Source: Echinococcus granulosus (Eukaryota > Platyhelminthes > Cestoda > Cyclophyllidea > Taeniidae). From it: a DNA stretch of 64,000 nt. Where the stretch lies: NCBI RefSeq assembly GCF_000524195.1, contig NW_020170415.1:124001-188000 (forward strand), in the 5' to 3' direction. The notes under the pieces were generated by a model. That model was not told the origin of the DNA, did not search any database, and saw only the letters and a program-made list of their open reading frames with translations. Below are positions 48,801 through 60,752 of this stretch, in pieces (position 1 is the stretch's first letter; every line of letters starts with the position of its first letter). The position numbers and the translations under genes are program-made.

Positions 48801-51800
48801 CTATTGCTTGCTGCGGAACAACTGTTGCGTTTGTGTAGCCGCCCGCAAGCACCCACCGCTCACACCTACCCACCCACGCGACTGTGCATTCCGTGGATGC
48901 CCCGTCTGGTATCCCCTGGCATCGCCATTAAGAAGTCGGAGAGGGTTTTTTGTGCCTTGCATTTCTTCGCCATGAGCTTTCACGCCGATGTCATTTTTGG
49001 AGGTCAGTATTCACTCCTGCTAAATAAATAAATTAGTCAGTATATATCGCAGAAAATGCTTCGATTTTTGCTGTTTTCTTTGAACTAATTTATTAAAAGT
49101 GGATAGTTATTGGTGTCCAAAAATTTGTCCAATCCAAATTCACATGATCCGCGTTGGCTCCAGCCATTCCTGAGTTTCTAGCACTTTGTAAATGTATTTT
49201 TAGGTCGCAAGAAGTCTTCCTAATCGTTGGTTCCTTTGAGGCGAATTATTCTATCGGGTGGAAATTTTTCTGTTCGCGGGAGGGGCTCGAATTTTAAATA
49301 TCAAAATTTAAGAGCGCGAAGTCGATTGTTAAAGCGCTCTTGCGTCTCGACTTGCCTTTTTAGGAAAATAACTTTGCTGGACACAACGAAGGCGAAAGGA
49401 TTTGTCTAAGCCTCTTACAAAACTCTTCTCTTTTTCGTAGTCTTCGATGGGAGTTTGGAATTGTTGGAGAGCGTGTTTTCATTTCCATCGGATTGAAGCC
49501 GAAGGAATGAACAGTAACGCAACTTATTAGTGAGTGAGACAAGCTCCTCGAAATCCGTCACTCGATGTTGAAAAGTGGTTTGCCCTTGTTGGTCTTCGTC
49601 TCGCATTCGTGAACTACTTTCCGTGTGATCACATGTCGAGCCGAGGTGTCGCGCTTCCATGATTCTTTACCATCTAGACTTTGCATTCGCAACCGTAATA
49701 ACAAATCCATGATCATCTGTTCGGGCTCAAACGATGTCTCCTACTGTTTTGTGGCAACTAAACTTCATAACTTATGTGTAATATTCCCTTTTTTTCGTGA
49801 ATTTAATGAGCGATCGGTGTTTTTTTTCGGAACTTGACTTACTCTCGCTCACGTCGCGTCTTAGTTTCTCACTTATAGTGAAAGACTTTATGTACTGGCA
49901 CTCCTTTGTATTCTTAAGGTGTCAGTTCGTCATATGCATGTAATCTTAATTACCTTTTTACTATTTTGAACTCTCAAAGGTGTTTGTTTTATTACGAAAG
50001 GAGTTCCTTTTGCACCTTGTCCTGATGGAGAATTGCGCGGAACAAGATTGGAGATGGCTGGTTCTCTCGAAAATTTACATTGATTCCTCAGTTCTGTTTT
50101 TTGTCGACAAATTAAGCCAAAGCTCTATGTCTTCACCACCTTGGTATACTCTAGGCAGATTTTTGAGTAGGAATGAAAATCAAAACAAAATGCATAAAAA
50201 TTTCTGGCGGTTACTAGTGCTGCTAAGCTTGGAAATTGTGGACTCCACGCCTTTACTGAATCTTGTTAGACCGTTCATTTCTTCTCGATGGTAGGTAGTT
50301 CAGGGAAGTAGTGGGAATCCTCTTAAAGATTGTGCCTGGTCTTTCCCAGATTGTTTTGCTTTTTTGGAGTCTGCGGTAAGACTCTGTTTGAGATACTTCG
50401 GATCAACTGTGATTGTTCAGCAGGCGCGTCACGAAACTATTCACAGTTGTCAATTTGTTTGTGAATTTTTTCTCTCTAAATCTGAATTCGTCGTTTTAGA
50501 GGTGTACTTTTGCCAAGTTGATTTCAGGCCTCTAATTTGGCTCAATTGAGCTTGCTTGGCCAATCTGTAGCCCATTCTTCTCTTACATGATAAAGAGGTG
50601 GTTTCAATTTCGAATATGCTTAAAAGTAGTACACATTACCTCCACTCAGGCATGGTATTGGAAAACTTTGGGCATTGTGAGCATGGGTGTTGGTGGCCGT
50701 CTTAGCGAAGCTTCCTCTTCGCTAGTCCAAACTGGAAGATTGTGATAATGGAATGTTCGATCATTTACATTTACATCCTTGAAATTTTCAATGTCGGATC
50801 ATCCTCTTTTGAAAAGAGGACCTTGAACCCCCTTCACTTGTAAGCTTTGCCATTCCATCTTGAAAATAGTTGGGATTAGCATAACTGGAGGCGGCAGACA
50901 AGGAACATAGACAGTATGGTCGACGCCACTGTATTGCTCACGTCCTCGCTGAAAACGCTATGAGCCTGTAAGAAATTTTATTATGGGCGTAAATATGAGC
51001 TAGTTGGCTCTCAGCAGAGTTGGATGCAGTGACGCTAATATGATGGCTGAAACTATTGTTGAATAGACATCGTCCTGGGCCGCAGTCGAGGGCCTAACTT
51101 TTGGTAGATGAACTTTGTTTTACTCTCAGTTATTCGTCGTACTCGTGAATTTCACCAAGGCGCATCGGCACCTTTTCATTTGTACGCTGAATGGATTACG
51201 CTATTCGCTTTCACTTATCTCAAACTCGTTCGCCATCAGGGTCACATATGTGTGACAGCTTGTGTGGCAGAGATTGGTTGATTTTGAACCCATCAACTAA
51301 GTGTGTGATATGTTTCTAGTCTGAGCATATTTGAGCTATGATAGACGGATTTTTGGAATCCCAATGGTGAACTTGCTAGCAGGTATAGTTCGACTCTTAG
51401 CTGATCTATTGTCGCTTTACCATCTATTTTTAGTTGTTTTTCGGGGTATACTCACCGTTCATCAATCAGGCACCTGCACTTTTGGCACTTCTTTCTCTCG
51501 TATTTATTGCCACTTTGAAAACGTGCATGAGCTGTTGTCGTCCTAAATATTTCTTTCCATGAGAACTTGACATGTTCAATGACTCCATCGTTAGTTCATT
51601 CCGTTTATAAGTTAACGCCCTAAGTTAGCCGAGGCATCTCTTTCAGTGCGATCATACTTGTCACTTTTCACAATGCACTGGCCAAACACACTTAACTGCA
51701 TGCAGTTCTCTGTGTGAGCTTGGAATTCACAGGCGACTAGGTCCCGCTTTCGAATTACCTTCGACTCCCTTATCTCTATTGCTGCTTTCCGGTTCTGCTA

Positions 51801-54800
51801 CTTCGGAATCCCGGTGTACCGATGCAAGGGCGTCCATGAGGTACAAAATATCCTTCCGATGTTACTGCTCTACCTCCGATGTATCAGTCAATGCAGCATT
51901 AGTGGCCTCGTTTAATACCCTTGTTTCTTTGTTGGGTCCGACGCCTCATCGGGTTATGAGAAATAATTAAACAGCGTCACGCCGTAGCCAACTTGGTCTA
52001 GCTTGAAACTATAACGTGGACATCGGATGTCCTCCACCTAAGAATAACCATATTTGGGCTTTCGAGCGGCAGTTGAACTGGTCCGCCCCTGAAACCGCGG
52101 TTGCGAACCTACTAATCACCGTATGTTAGTTGCATCGGTGCGCTTAAGCACTACTTGACCCATTAGTGGAAAATCATCGGCCGGGACTAAAAACTCGGAC
52201 GGAAGGATAAAATGAAAGGAATTTAGGCGAACTGCTCCAGAAGGCTGTGAAAAAGCACTGAAGGCAACGGCTATCGTGCTTACAGCCCACTCTGTTAGGA
52301 GGACGCCGGATGAGTGGATGAGATCGACTGTATTTTGCTGCCTTCATATCCCCAGAGTTGCGGAACCCGTCTCTCTCTCTCTCTCTCTCTTGCATTGCTT
52401 TTCGATCTTTAAACACGCCTACCTCAAGGCATTTTACTCTACTTCTGGAAAAGCACTCATTGAGTTTTAATTGTGGCTTTTTCTTTATGAGAAATTTTCC
52501 CTGCACGCGGGTATTATTGGTTACATTTATCAATTCTGACGTCCCCTCTGTGCCACCGGTGAATCACCGAGGCGATGTGGAATCGGTCTTTCGGGTTTAT
52601 TCATTCACATTCTAACTCAAAAAATTCTGTTGGTAGCGTTTTTCTCTTTTCTACTGTCCTTTCGTACTTTGACTCTACTCATTGAACTGAGGAGAGAATG
52701 GGTTGATTTAATAAAGTGTAATTGATATTTATGACAAGTCGAATTTTCTCGTTCTTCCTCTCTTGTCTTTCCCCCTAGGCAGGGGTTTTCCACCAATTAT
52801 TCCTCTCTCGTTTACTTATCTCCAAAATTGTTCTTTTTTGCAATCTTGACAAGCGACAGTGTGGAGTAGAGGTGTGCCCTCGAGTCCGGGTTTTGATTCA
52901 TTCTTTTGCCTCGAAATTCTTCTCTCTACTACTTTCTAAGCTTCAGTTTTGGACTAGTCCCTTAGCTTCATTACTCACAGCGGCCTTTTTGAAGTCTCCG
53001 ACGTTTTAATCATGAAAGTTGCATCGTTTGTTGCGAAGTTGCCCACTTGATAATTGCCGTTGACTTTCGACTCGGGTTTTAAGGGCACAATTTTTTTTAA
53101 TGAAGTTTTGTGGTATTTCTGAATTTTAGTTCCAGTTTTGTCATGTTTTATAGATTTGGCGCTGATTATTCACTTTTTTGCCTTGGAAGAATGTTCTTTC
53201 ATCGAATACAACTCGTTATTTGCCTATGACCAGCCTTGGGTTCTCTTTAGTCATTGAAACCTTTGAAAATGTGTTAGTTTAGTTAGGGCTTTGTTGGTAA
53301 AATCTTGCGGACAGTTTGGCGCATCTACGAAACTGGGTATAGCTAGTGAAGTAGTGCTTTAGCGAACTGGTCAGATTACCCTTGAAGAGGAGCTCTGGTA
53401 CACATTGCCAAAATTGTGCCTTTTTTCTATTTGAGCTTGGCAACTTTAATAAAAACGCCCATTCAAGCAATCCACTAGACGTAAAACTCGATCCTCATAC
53501 CTTGATGCCCTTTTGAGAAGGACACGTGATTGACTCCCCGATTTGAGTCATGCAAATATGACGTGTGTCCTTATCAGATTGTAACAGCAAAAACTTTACT
53601 TTTTGGACAGCATAGCTTTAAGCAAAACGTCTTCTGTGGCGGTCGGCTGTCTCTCCGAGACGCTGTCATTGCGCATGTCAATTCCTGTTCCTTCTACTCT
53701 GCCGCAATCCGCTTGAAGGTGGCCGGAGATATTTACATTTCGATTGTAGGAAGTAGCTTTCGCTGCTCTTGGTTACTTGACCCGAGTTTCTGGGTCATCA
53801 CCTTTGGAAGTTTGCGATTTTTGAAACTTTTTTGACTGTTCTTCCATCTGTTTGTTGTTGTGAAGGCGCTTTCTCACACTGTTTGAGTTTGTAGTCTTAC
53901 TCCTTTGAACAATTCTTTTACTGCATTTTTATGAACCTTTTGGTCTAGCTAGTGAATATCCAATTGATGACGAGTATAAAAGTTCCCCTCTCGGGATTGT
54001 GGCCTTGGTAGCTGATTACTCACTTGGGAGACCTGGGCTACGACCCAGGCTGACGCGTGATGCAGAACCAAATGGTGGTTTACGTAGAGTTTGTGTGATT
54101 TTTCCCCCTAAAATTGGCAACCGCATTCTTGTAACATAACAATTTACTTGGAAGTCATCACGTACTAGGCACACATGATGATCCCCTTTTAAAATCTGCA
54201 ATTCTTTTTGCAAGTGCCTTGCTTGCCTCCAAAGGACTTGCTGATCCCCTGAGCTTATTCCCCTCGATGTCGTTATCAGACCACGCCGTCCTGGTTTAAT
54301 TGAAAGGCTCTGCCTCGTCAGGTCTTCGCAAACGCCAGGCTGAGAGGCTTGGCTTCCTTCTCTTATCTACGGTAACTGCGTTTAACGCTTTATTTTTCCG
54401 AATAATAATTTCACTCTTTGTTTTGGTCATCTCGCCCTCGATGCTGGACCATCTTGGGTTTTTATCCTCGATGGCATTTTTGGATCTCTCCTATGTCCAG
54501 TTTCCCCAAATACGCAGTTGTTAAAACGTCACACACTGGTTGTTTTCATTCCTGATTTTTCCATCTTAAAGTTCAACTATCACTTTCATCGTTCGTTTTG
54601 TGATTAGCGTCTTTTTAAAGTGACAACAGATAAGGCAAAATTCGTGCTATTTTTAAACACAGTCCTCCTGTGAAGCCAACGTTGTGCCAACAGCTTGAAA
54701 CATCATCGAAGTGTTCAACTGGCGAATTCGTGGCTAGTGAGCCTGCAGCGTGTCCATGGCGTTTCGTTTATGAAAGTGAACCATGGCGTATAACATCTGA

Positions 54801-57800
54801 GTTGAAATTAAGGCGCATGATAGCGAATGGGATTTGAAAACTATCTGGGGTGCCTAATGCATCTACAACTGCGCACACCATCTCTGTGATACCCGGTTTT
54901 TTCCGACTTGATTAATCATTTACAAGTTGTAACCATCTTTCACTTACTTGCCACAATTTGCTGCGAAGGCTTTAAATTACTCACTCTATTTTAAGGATTT
55001 GACAGAAGAGAATACGGATTCATTTTAGAAAGTGACAAATAATGGTGTGCGGGAACAAAACGTCTTTCCAATTGTCAAGTTCGTAAGGCAAGTTCATCAA
55101 ATCTCGTCGAGTCGCGATTTTTTACGTGTCCGTTCTCTTAGTGCTAAACAGCATCTACCCTTTCGCCTCTCATGCGGCACAATTTTGCTACAATGCCATT
55201 TTAAATGGCAATCTGCCTCTTTTTAATCGTGAATATTTTCGCACGCATTTTGAGAATCAACAGTTATAGCCCGTCCGAATTGATTAACAAATCTTTCTTA
55301 TGGCAGTGACAGGAAAAATAGAGTTGTTTTATGCTGCCTATTTGGTTTCTTTGGCTCATCAGATAGGGTGAAAGAGGAGGGAGACGATAGATCCTCATTT
55401 TCTTACGATGACACCTGCTTGTAGTTGTTACTTATTTTAGAGTGTTTTTTATTTTATGCGCAGCAAATTCTGCCTCTTTAAATGTAACATGGTTTTCCCA
55501 AGCCTTCTGCCAGGTTGTAATGTACTTGTTTTTATTGCTTATAGAAGGCATCTACTACAGTGACCGAGTTACCCTGTGAGGACTTCATAAGGTACATACG
55601 GGCATATAAGCAGCAGCTTTATCACCAACGCATAGAAGGCCGCCAGGTTGATAGTACAGGAGTAGCATAAACAAAGGATCATGCCACCGTCATGGAAGCT
55701 GACTCTCGAGAGACTGAACAGCCGCATGTAGTCGTGTTGCCTGCGCGATGATGATGCTGACAGCGAGTTCTTTTGCATTAAACTCTGGTTTATATAACCC
55801 TCTTGGTTATTATGACAGTGAATCGGTGTTGATGTTATAAGGCCTTTTTTGCAAATTGCATCAGTTCCTGTTTGGAAGGAAGCAGGCTTTGGATTTAACT
55901 GCAGATGCCTATGTCCTCGGCCATCCACACGAATTTCTTCGGTTTTCATGGTTCTTCTAATTAGTGTATGCAGCCTCCCCGTAGGCACTTTCAATCAGTA
56001 GCTGCGTCTTTTTTTCTCGAAATCCTAAATACTAGTTAGATCACGGAGTTGGGCAGATAGCGAGATCGGGCTACTACTTTGCCGTTGGCTGGTCTCCGTC
56101 TCCCCCCGCCCCCGGCCTAGCCTAACCCGCAGAACGTTGCTATTGTCTGCATAATTGATGTGTTCTCTGATTTCCTCTCGTTCAGCCCGTCCTGTCGTAA
56201 ACACGTATGCGTAAATACACACTTCCTTCCGATTTTCCAAAGGCTGAACTAACCAACAAATGTGTGCGTGTGTGCGTGCATCCATGCCCACGTTTTGTCG
56301 CATCGGATCCAAGCAAACGCTCCAGACGCTCGTGTCCTCTCGTCGCCTCTCTACTCCCATTTTCTTGGATGATTCGCCTCTGTTTCCGTGCGGCGCTGAG
56401 CCTCGACGTAAAGCCAAATTATCTACATTCTTACGAGTGGTTTTTAGTACGCCTAATTTTGATAATGAGAGGTAAAAATACAGATGGTGTGGTTTGCTAA
56501 CTACTTACTTTTGGCCAATTGTCAAAGCGATTTTCACACTTCTACTTTTTGACACTTAAGAAAATTTTGCGTTGGTTTTGCTGGTGATTGAAATGCTTCA
56601 AATTTGCCATTCGTAATCGTTGTCTGGAATGCAAAATTACTTTTCAATTACCAGGGTCGAAAATTCTCGCTTTATTTTAATGGAGCGTGTAACTTGTGAG
56701 TTTAGCGGAACTGTTTTTTTTCAAGAACGAACAATTACTACGATCAAATGTAGGTTCATTTTCGCTTTGTGCGATTAGAATAAACAAGTCGAGTTGCGTC
56801 TTTTTGCTACGATGTTTAAAATGCATAAGTATGATCTTACAAATTTTTCCCAAATCATGGGATGAAGCTGTTTTATTAAATTCGTAGCATCGGTGACCGA
56901 TTATAGTAGGTTGTTTCGGCTTGTCAATTTTTTTCTTGCTCTTAAAAAATCTAGCATACGTAATAATCTCACATTTTCGCTTTTGTACGTCTCATTTTGT
57001 AAATATAAATTTTTGGGGTTTTCTGACTCTTTAAAACACCAATTTGAAATTTATCATCTTTGCCTTTGACGTTAAATTGTTTTTGGATTCCTAGGGAAGG
57101 GATTTAGGCCTCTTTAAATGCATGCGTCCTGTCCCGAAACCCCATTGAAGACGAAAGAAGACATTCTATTTGGGGAGAATATGTACTGCCAGCTTACAGA
57201 GGGGCGAAAGGGGAATAGTGGCATTATCCGCAGACCATGCACACCAGCGGAAGTACAAAGGTGAAGCCTTAAGTGCCTACGGAGCCGAAAAAAAGAGTTA
57301 AACGGATAACTGCTGTATTACACAGCCTCTCTCCCCTTTTAAGCGTCGTCCGCGGCGCTCCCCTGATCAACTTCCTGCGTTGGCCATCACAACGTAGTCG
57401 GCGCATTAAGGAAGGCACCTAATAACTAACTGCTCTTGCTATCGAATTCGCGTGCAACTGAGATGTCTAACTACAACTTCACTGATCCCCCCTAACACTT
57501 CCACTAAATCTGGAGTTCCTTCCTGTTTGGAAATTGTGCTGGGGGAGGGGGAATGTGCTGGCCATCTCGTATTTTCATCGCTAGTGGTAGGAACACTGGC
57601 CTAAAAGTAGTCATTTAATGAAGGCGGGGTTTTAAGTAGTACGCAAGGATAGTTTTCTGTCTGTTCCTCCCTGCCACCTTGTTTTCACTTCAGTACTGCC
57701 CGTCCAGTCGTACCTATTGGGTTGTATCCGGTCAGTAGAGAGGTGGAGGAGGTATCGCATGTTCACTGCTTTGACATCTTCATGCGGGTACGGTAGGCAG

Positions 57801-59806
57801 CGCCGTACCGAACCCTTCCAGATGGTTCATGGGCACGACTAGTGTCGCCTCAGTTGTAAATAGCATTCCTGTGGAACACAGGACTGGGGTGGTTGGTGGT
57901 GGTAGAAGTCCTTTTCAATCATTCTGTTATGAGTTGTCACAGATTCACTCATCCGCAGTATGTGTCCTTCTTCCATCATCTTAAGGTTTAGGGTTTAGGA
58001 ATGGGACTTGGGGTGGTTGTCCTTTATGATCAGTTTCGCTTTTTCGCCCCAAGTCTCCCTGAAGTTGAAAGAAGACATAATACCAGGACAGAATATGTAC
58101 TGCCAACGCACAGAAGGGCTGGGGGGACGGCTATAGCCCAAGGGCCACTTCGCCCAGTGGAAGTACAATCGCGGAGGCTTAAGTGCTTACAAAACTAATC
58201 AAAGTATTATAATGCATACATTCCCGTTCCGTATGAGAATAATAAAAAAGTATTACGCTTTTTCATTTTTTACTATTTTTTTGTTTTATAGTCACCCATC
58301 AGAACAATTTAAAGTATTTTTTATCATTTATTGCAAGTGGTTTTAGTGTGTCTAACTTTCAATAAAAGGAAAAGTCGGTTTTGTTGTACACAAGCCCCCT
58401 TTCGCTAATCAAATGCTCGGCTGATTGCTCCTTGTCCCACGCGTTTTGCTCTCAAAGCACTCGCCACCAGGGTCCCAAGGCTAAGCCAAACACAAGAGTT
58501 CAGCCCTTTTTTGCCCCAATATGACACCCTTCGTCAGTAATTGTTTGGCCGACACAAAGATGAGAAAAAAACATTATTCTCAGCTCACAGCTATCCCGCC
58601 TATGCATTTTATGGTCTTGAGCGCAATCAAGCTACTCGCGACACGCCTGGGTGCGAACCGCTTTTTTGGGAGGTCGTGGAAAACGCATTGTGTGTGTGTG
58701 GGACGTGGGCTCAGGTGGGAAAATTGGGCGCCACATGCATGTGGTACCGGTAGTGTGGGTGATGATGTACCCCATTTCTTACGAGGTTTTGTGATTGCTT
58801 AGAACGCTGATGCACAACTTGCAGGTTTTTTTCCCTGTCGTGTAACATCATGTTTGAATGCCAAGGTGTACTTTTAGCCTCTTCTCTGCAGCTGTGATTA
58901 ACTAAATCGGATGTCCTTCGGAAAAATAACAAATAACATGTTGTTGAGGTTTCATTTCAAGCAGTGGTTGCTTACTTCCCGCATTTGAGGAACTACCCCG
59001 TAGTAGGTCACGGTGGTTAAACATGAATTTGCTCTCCTGCTTTAGAGTAGGCTGATAATTGTATTGCCTTCTTGCATAAGGCTCGAAACTCGCAGGCTCC
59101 AATTGTGGCTATCTTCTCGGGAAATAATGATGTCTGTGAATCATCGCAGCAATACGTTCTGAAATCCCCATTTTTTGCTGATAAAATGAGGAAAAATGAA
59201 GTTATGAAGATTACGAAAAATGCTCCTAGATTCTCCCTTTTGACCTTGGCTTTCTCAAAACCACTTTTTTGAAAGGAGAATGGGTAGCTTGTTGAGGAAT
59301 TACATCAATGAACGTGAACCAAATGACGCTTTTTGTCCTTGAGCACCGACAAGCAAGTTCGGGTTGAGGCTATGTACGGGCCTAGCCGTGCTGCATTCAA
59401 TGGGCACTCCTTTTTCGATTTCTTTCAGGAGTTTTATGAATGTGCTCATCCTATACTTGCGATTTCCAGCTCTTACGCCTCAAAGAGAAGTAGTTTTTTG
59501 ACCAAAGGTAGAAAAACAATTAGTTTTGACTGTGTCGAATGCACTTTTTTTCCATGGAGGCATAGTTCATTCCTTTTGCGGTTGTGACTTTAGAATAGAT
59601 GCGTAAGCTTAGCTCATTTGGCCTCTTCCCTGTTTCCGTACCCTCGAATTTCGATACAAAATAAGCTTTTTTGATAGTACAAAGCACATTCTCCTTCCCC
59701 CTGCTGAGGAGTATGGGGACCGGATCTTCTAACTGCGTTGCATTTTGCCTTTCAGGGTGAGTACTTCTGGATTGACAACGACAGCTTCGAGGCCTGTCCA
59801 ATAGAA
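30875..59806 (+). CDS. AGK: Acylglycerol kinase (AGK/MULK) homologue with degenerate catalytic motif; 3' end not placed
   Basis: Exons, all with consistent phases: 30875-30961, 31092-31346, 31452-31546, 31584-31701, 31760-32173, 33241-33453, 37149-37313, 59756-59806 (466 residues so far; human AGK has 422). AGK is a mitochondrial lipid kinase (mono- and diacylglycerol) and, in animals, a subunit of the TIM22 carrier translocase. Support in order: an N-terminal hydrophobic segment (~14-27) like the inner-membrane anchor, RVTVLLNPFAHQRG, PLLQISGLDVQMVY, DAVIVAGDDN, NIPIYVLPLG, SIRPVVKGTPEF, VFAMTGIEW, a basic segment with CGGCKKC, SCLCSSVILCPSRTD and GEYFWIDNDSFEACPIE, matching the human order. 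The family motif GGDGT is GDDNL at ~107-111, so kinase activity is doubtful. An insert of ~40 residues follows RDVEYGG. Intron 7 is ~22.4 kb. A last exon with stop is expected downstream. Confidence 0.9.
32174..33240 (+). other. AGK intron 5, no internal feature
   Basis: A 1.07 kb intron with donor GTGTGT and acceptor TTTTAG. It is T-rich on the plus strand. No repeat copy or nested gene is seen. Confidence 0.7.
33454..37148 (+). other. AGK intron 6 (3.7 kb)
   Basis: Donor GTATGT, acceptor CTCTACAG. Open stretches at 34237-34383 and 35221-35480 have acceptor-like ends but wrong phases for joining exons 6 and 7 and no similarity to AGK. One 16-nt palindrome lies at 35584. Confidence 0.65.
35584..35599. 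repeat. 16-nt palindrome, copy 1 (GTCGCATATGTGTGAC)
   Basis: Near-perfect inverted repeat centred on CATATG. Related sequences occur at 51241 and 61199. Confidence 0.5.
42495..43600 (+). mobile_element. Two-LTR TRIM-like element (copy 5) in the AGK giant intron
   Basis: Left LTR ~42497-42690 starts at GTAGCGCCCCGAGACTTCCC; right LTR ~43430-43590 has GAGACAAAAGAAGACAATGC, a GTCATGGCC block and CAAAACCGCGATTTAAAC. The ~740 bp core shares GGAACTGT, TCGTAGGAACACTGG, GGAGGTATCGCGTGTTTGC and GGTCGTCACA-type blocks with copies 4 and 7. It has no protein-coding frame of note and lies in sense to AGK. A G-run (~43480) breaks the right LTR. Confidence 0.8.
44648..44835 (+). repeat. Solo LTR of the TRIM-like element (copy 6)
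   Basis: It begins GTAGCACCTCGAGACTTCC, contains GGCATGGCCCAAAGGCCAG, GGAAGTACGGTAG and AAAGCTAAATGATCGC near the end. No second LTR lies within 2 kb. Same orientation as all other copies. Confidence 0.75.
51241..51256. repeat. 16-nt perfect palindrome, copy 2 (GTCACATATGTGTGAC)
   Basis: Inverted repeat with one central asymmetry, related to the copies at 35584 and 61199. Confidence 0.5.
52371..52390 (+). repeat. (CT)10 microsatellite
   Basis: Ten CT units in the AGK giant intron. Confidence 0.95.
54032..54049. other. Hairpin resembling a tRNA T-arm
   Basis: A 6-bp perfect stem CCTGGG/CCCAGG around CTACGA. Upstream, TTGGTAGCTGAT faintly resembles a tRNA D-arm box. No acceptor stem or complete cloverleaf forms, so at most a tRNA-derived repeat relic. 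Confidence 0.25.
57120..58210 (+). mobile_element. Two-LTR TRIM-like element (copy 7) in the AGK giant intron
   Basis: Left LTR ~57125-57330 has ATTGAAGACGAAAGAAGACA and GCGGAAGTACAAAGGTG; right LTR ~58045-58205 has CTGAAGTTGAAAGAAGACAT and GTGGAAGTACAATCG. The ~710 bp core carries the conserved blocks AACTTCCTGCGTTGGCCATC, GGTAGGAACACTGGCC, AGGAGGTATCGCATGTTC and ATGGTTCATGGGCACGACTA. There is no coding capacity. It is the clearest two-LTR copy in the window. Confidence 0.82.
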
Positions 59807-60701
59807 GTAAGTGTGCTCAAGGATGCCGTTAACAGTTTCCCATTAGCTGAGGATTATCCCACTTCGATTGTGCCTCCTTGTGCATGATGTAGGTGATAGT
59901 GAAGAATATGTACTTAGTTCATTTTACGCAATACACACTACAAACGCTATGATCAATGTCTCTTGATTACCACTTTTTTCTGTAGCGGCGGAAGGGGGGT
60001 TACGGCCTCATTTATTATTGTTTTAATTGTATCTGGTCATTGAAGATAGAATTAAAAGTTTGTTTTATTATACCCCACACCAGAGCGTGGGATGTAATTT
60101 AAGTATGCACGATTTTTTTATGTTGAGAACCGCTTACAAAGGAATTTGGCAGGAGTTTGGTGGATGTAGTGGATGAATGAACGCTGCCCTGTAGGAAGGC
60201 CGGTGTGTCCCGTCATAAAGCCAGGCAGCTCGTTCAAGTGGCTGCACCTGGTTGAAGCCGGTCGATCAAGTTGGCCAATGTCTGCATAATTTCAGGTGGA
60301 TAAATCCACTTTGCCATTGACCTAATTCATTTATTCGGGTTTCTAGATATCTTTAATCCATTGAAGAGAAGTGCGAGGGACATTTAAGCTAAACGGGGGG
60401 CTTTTAATTTTTTTCCAAAATGGCAATCTAAGGCGTGAGAACTACATTTCAACGTTAACTTGACCCTCTGTACTTGAAAGGCGACCTCTCAATCTAGTAA
60501 GATCTGTCATTTCAGCTGAGTGCCTTCAGGGCAACTCGCTTTGCATCGTCATTAGTGACGAAATGCTAACCCCTGCTTTGGTGCCCGTTCGGATTCCAAG
60601 GCAAAATCCTCTAACCGGAGTTTCTTCTCAGGTTAATAGTGTTTTCCTCTTCATAATCGTTTGTTAAAATTTCCAGTGTTTCACTTCTTGGTTGCTTTCA
60701 G

Positions 60702-60752
60702 CATATCACGCCATTCGAACAGAAGCCAGAAAAAAGCCTTTTATTCATTCTG
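60702..60752 (+). other. AGK: Candidate AGK exon 9
   Basis: A 51-nt stretch between acceptor GCTTTCAG and donor GTAAGA, phase 0 at both ends as AGK exon 8 requires, reading HITPFEQKPEKSLLFIL. The spacing of P, K, L and F loosely resembles the PRKLQFF segment that follows in human AGK. Too short to be sure; an exon carrying the stop would still be missing. Confidence 0.3.

Larger units (their letters stand above)
37314..59755 (+). other. AGK intron 7, about 22.4 kb
   Basis: Bounded by donor GTGAGT and acceptor TTTCAG. Both flanking exons are phase 0 and match adjacent AGK segments, so this is a single intron unless a small exon was missed. It is visibly T-rich on the plus strand. It holds two two-LTR elements (42.5 and 57.1 kb), one solo LTR (44.65 kb), a CT microsatellite, a tRNA-like hairpin and a palindrome. 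Many 60-200 codon open frames occur, none with a recognisable domain or supporting splice pattern. Confidence 0.7.

Noticed and set aside
57985..57998. Telomere-like GGTTTAG repeats
   Set aside because: Only two units inside the core of LTR element copy 7. Too short to be an interstitial telomere.
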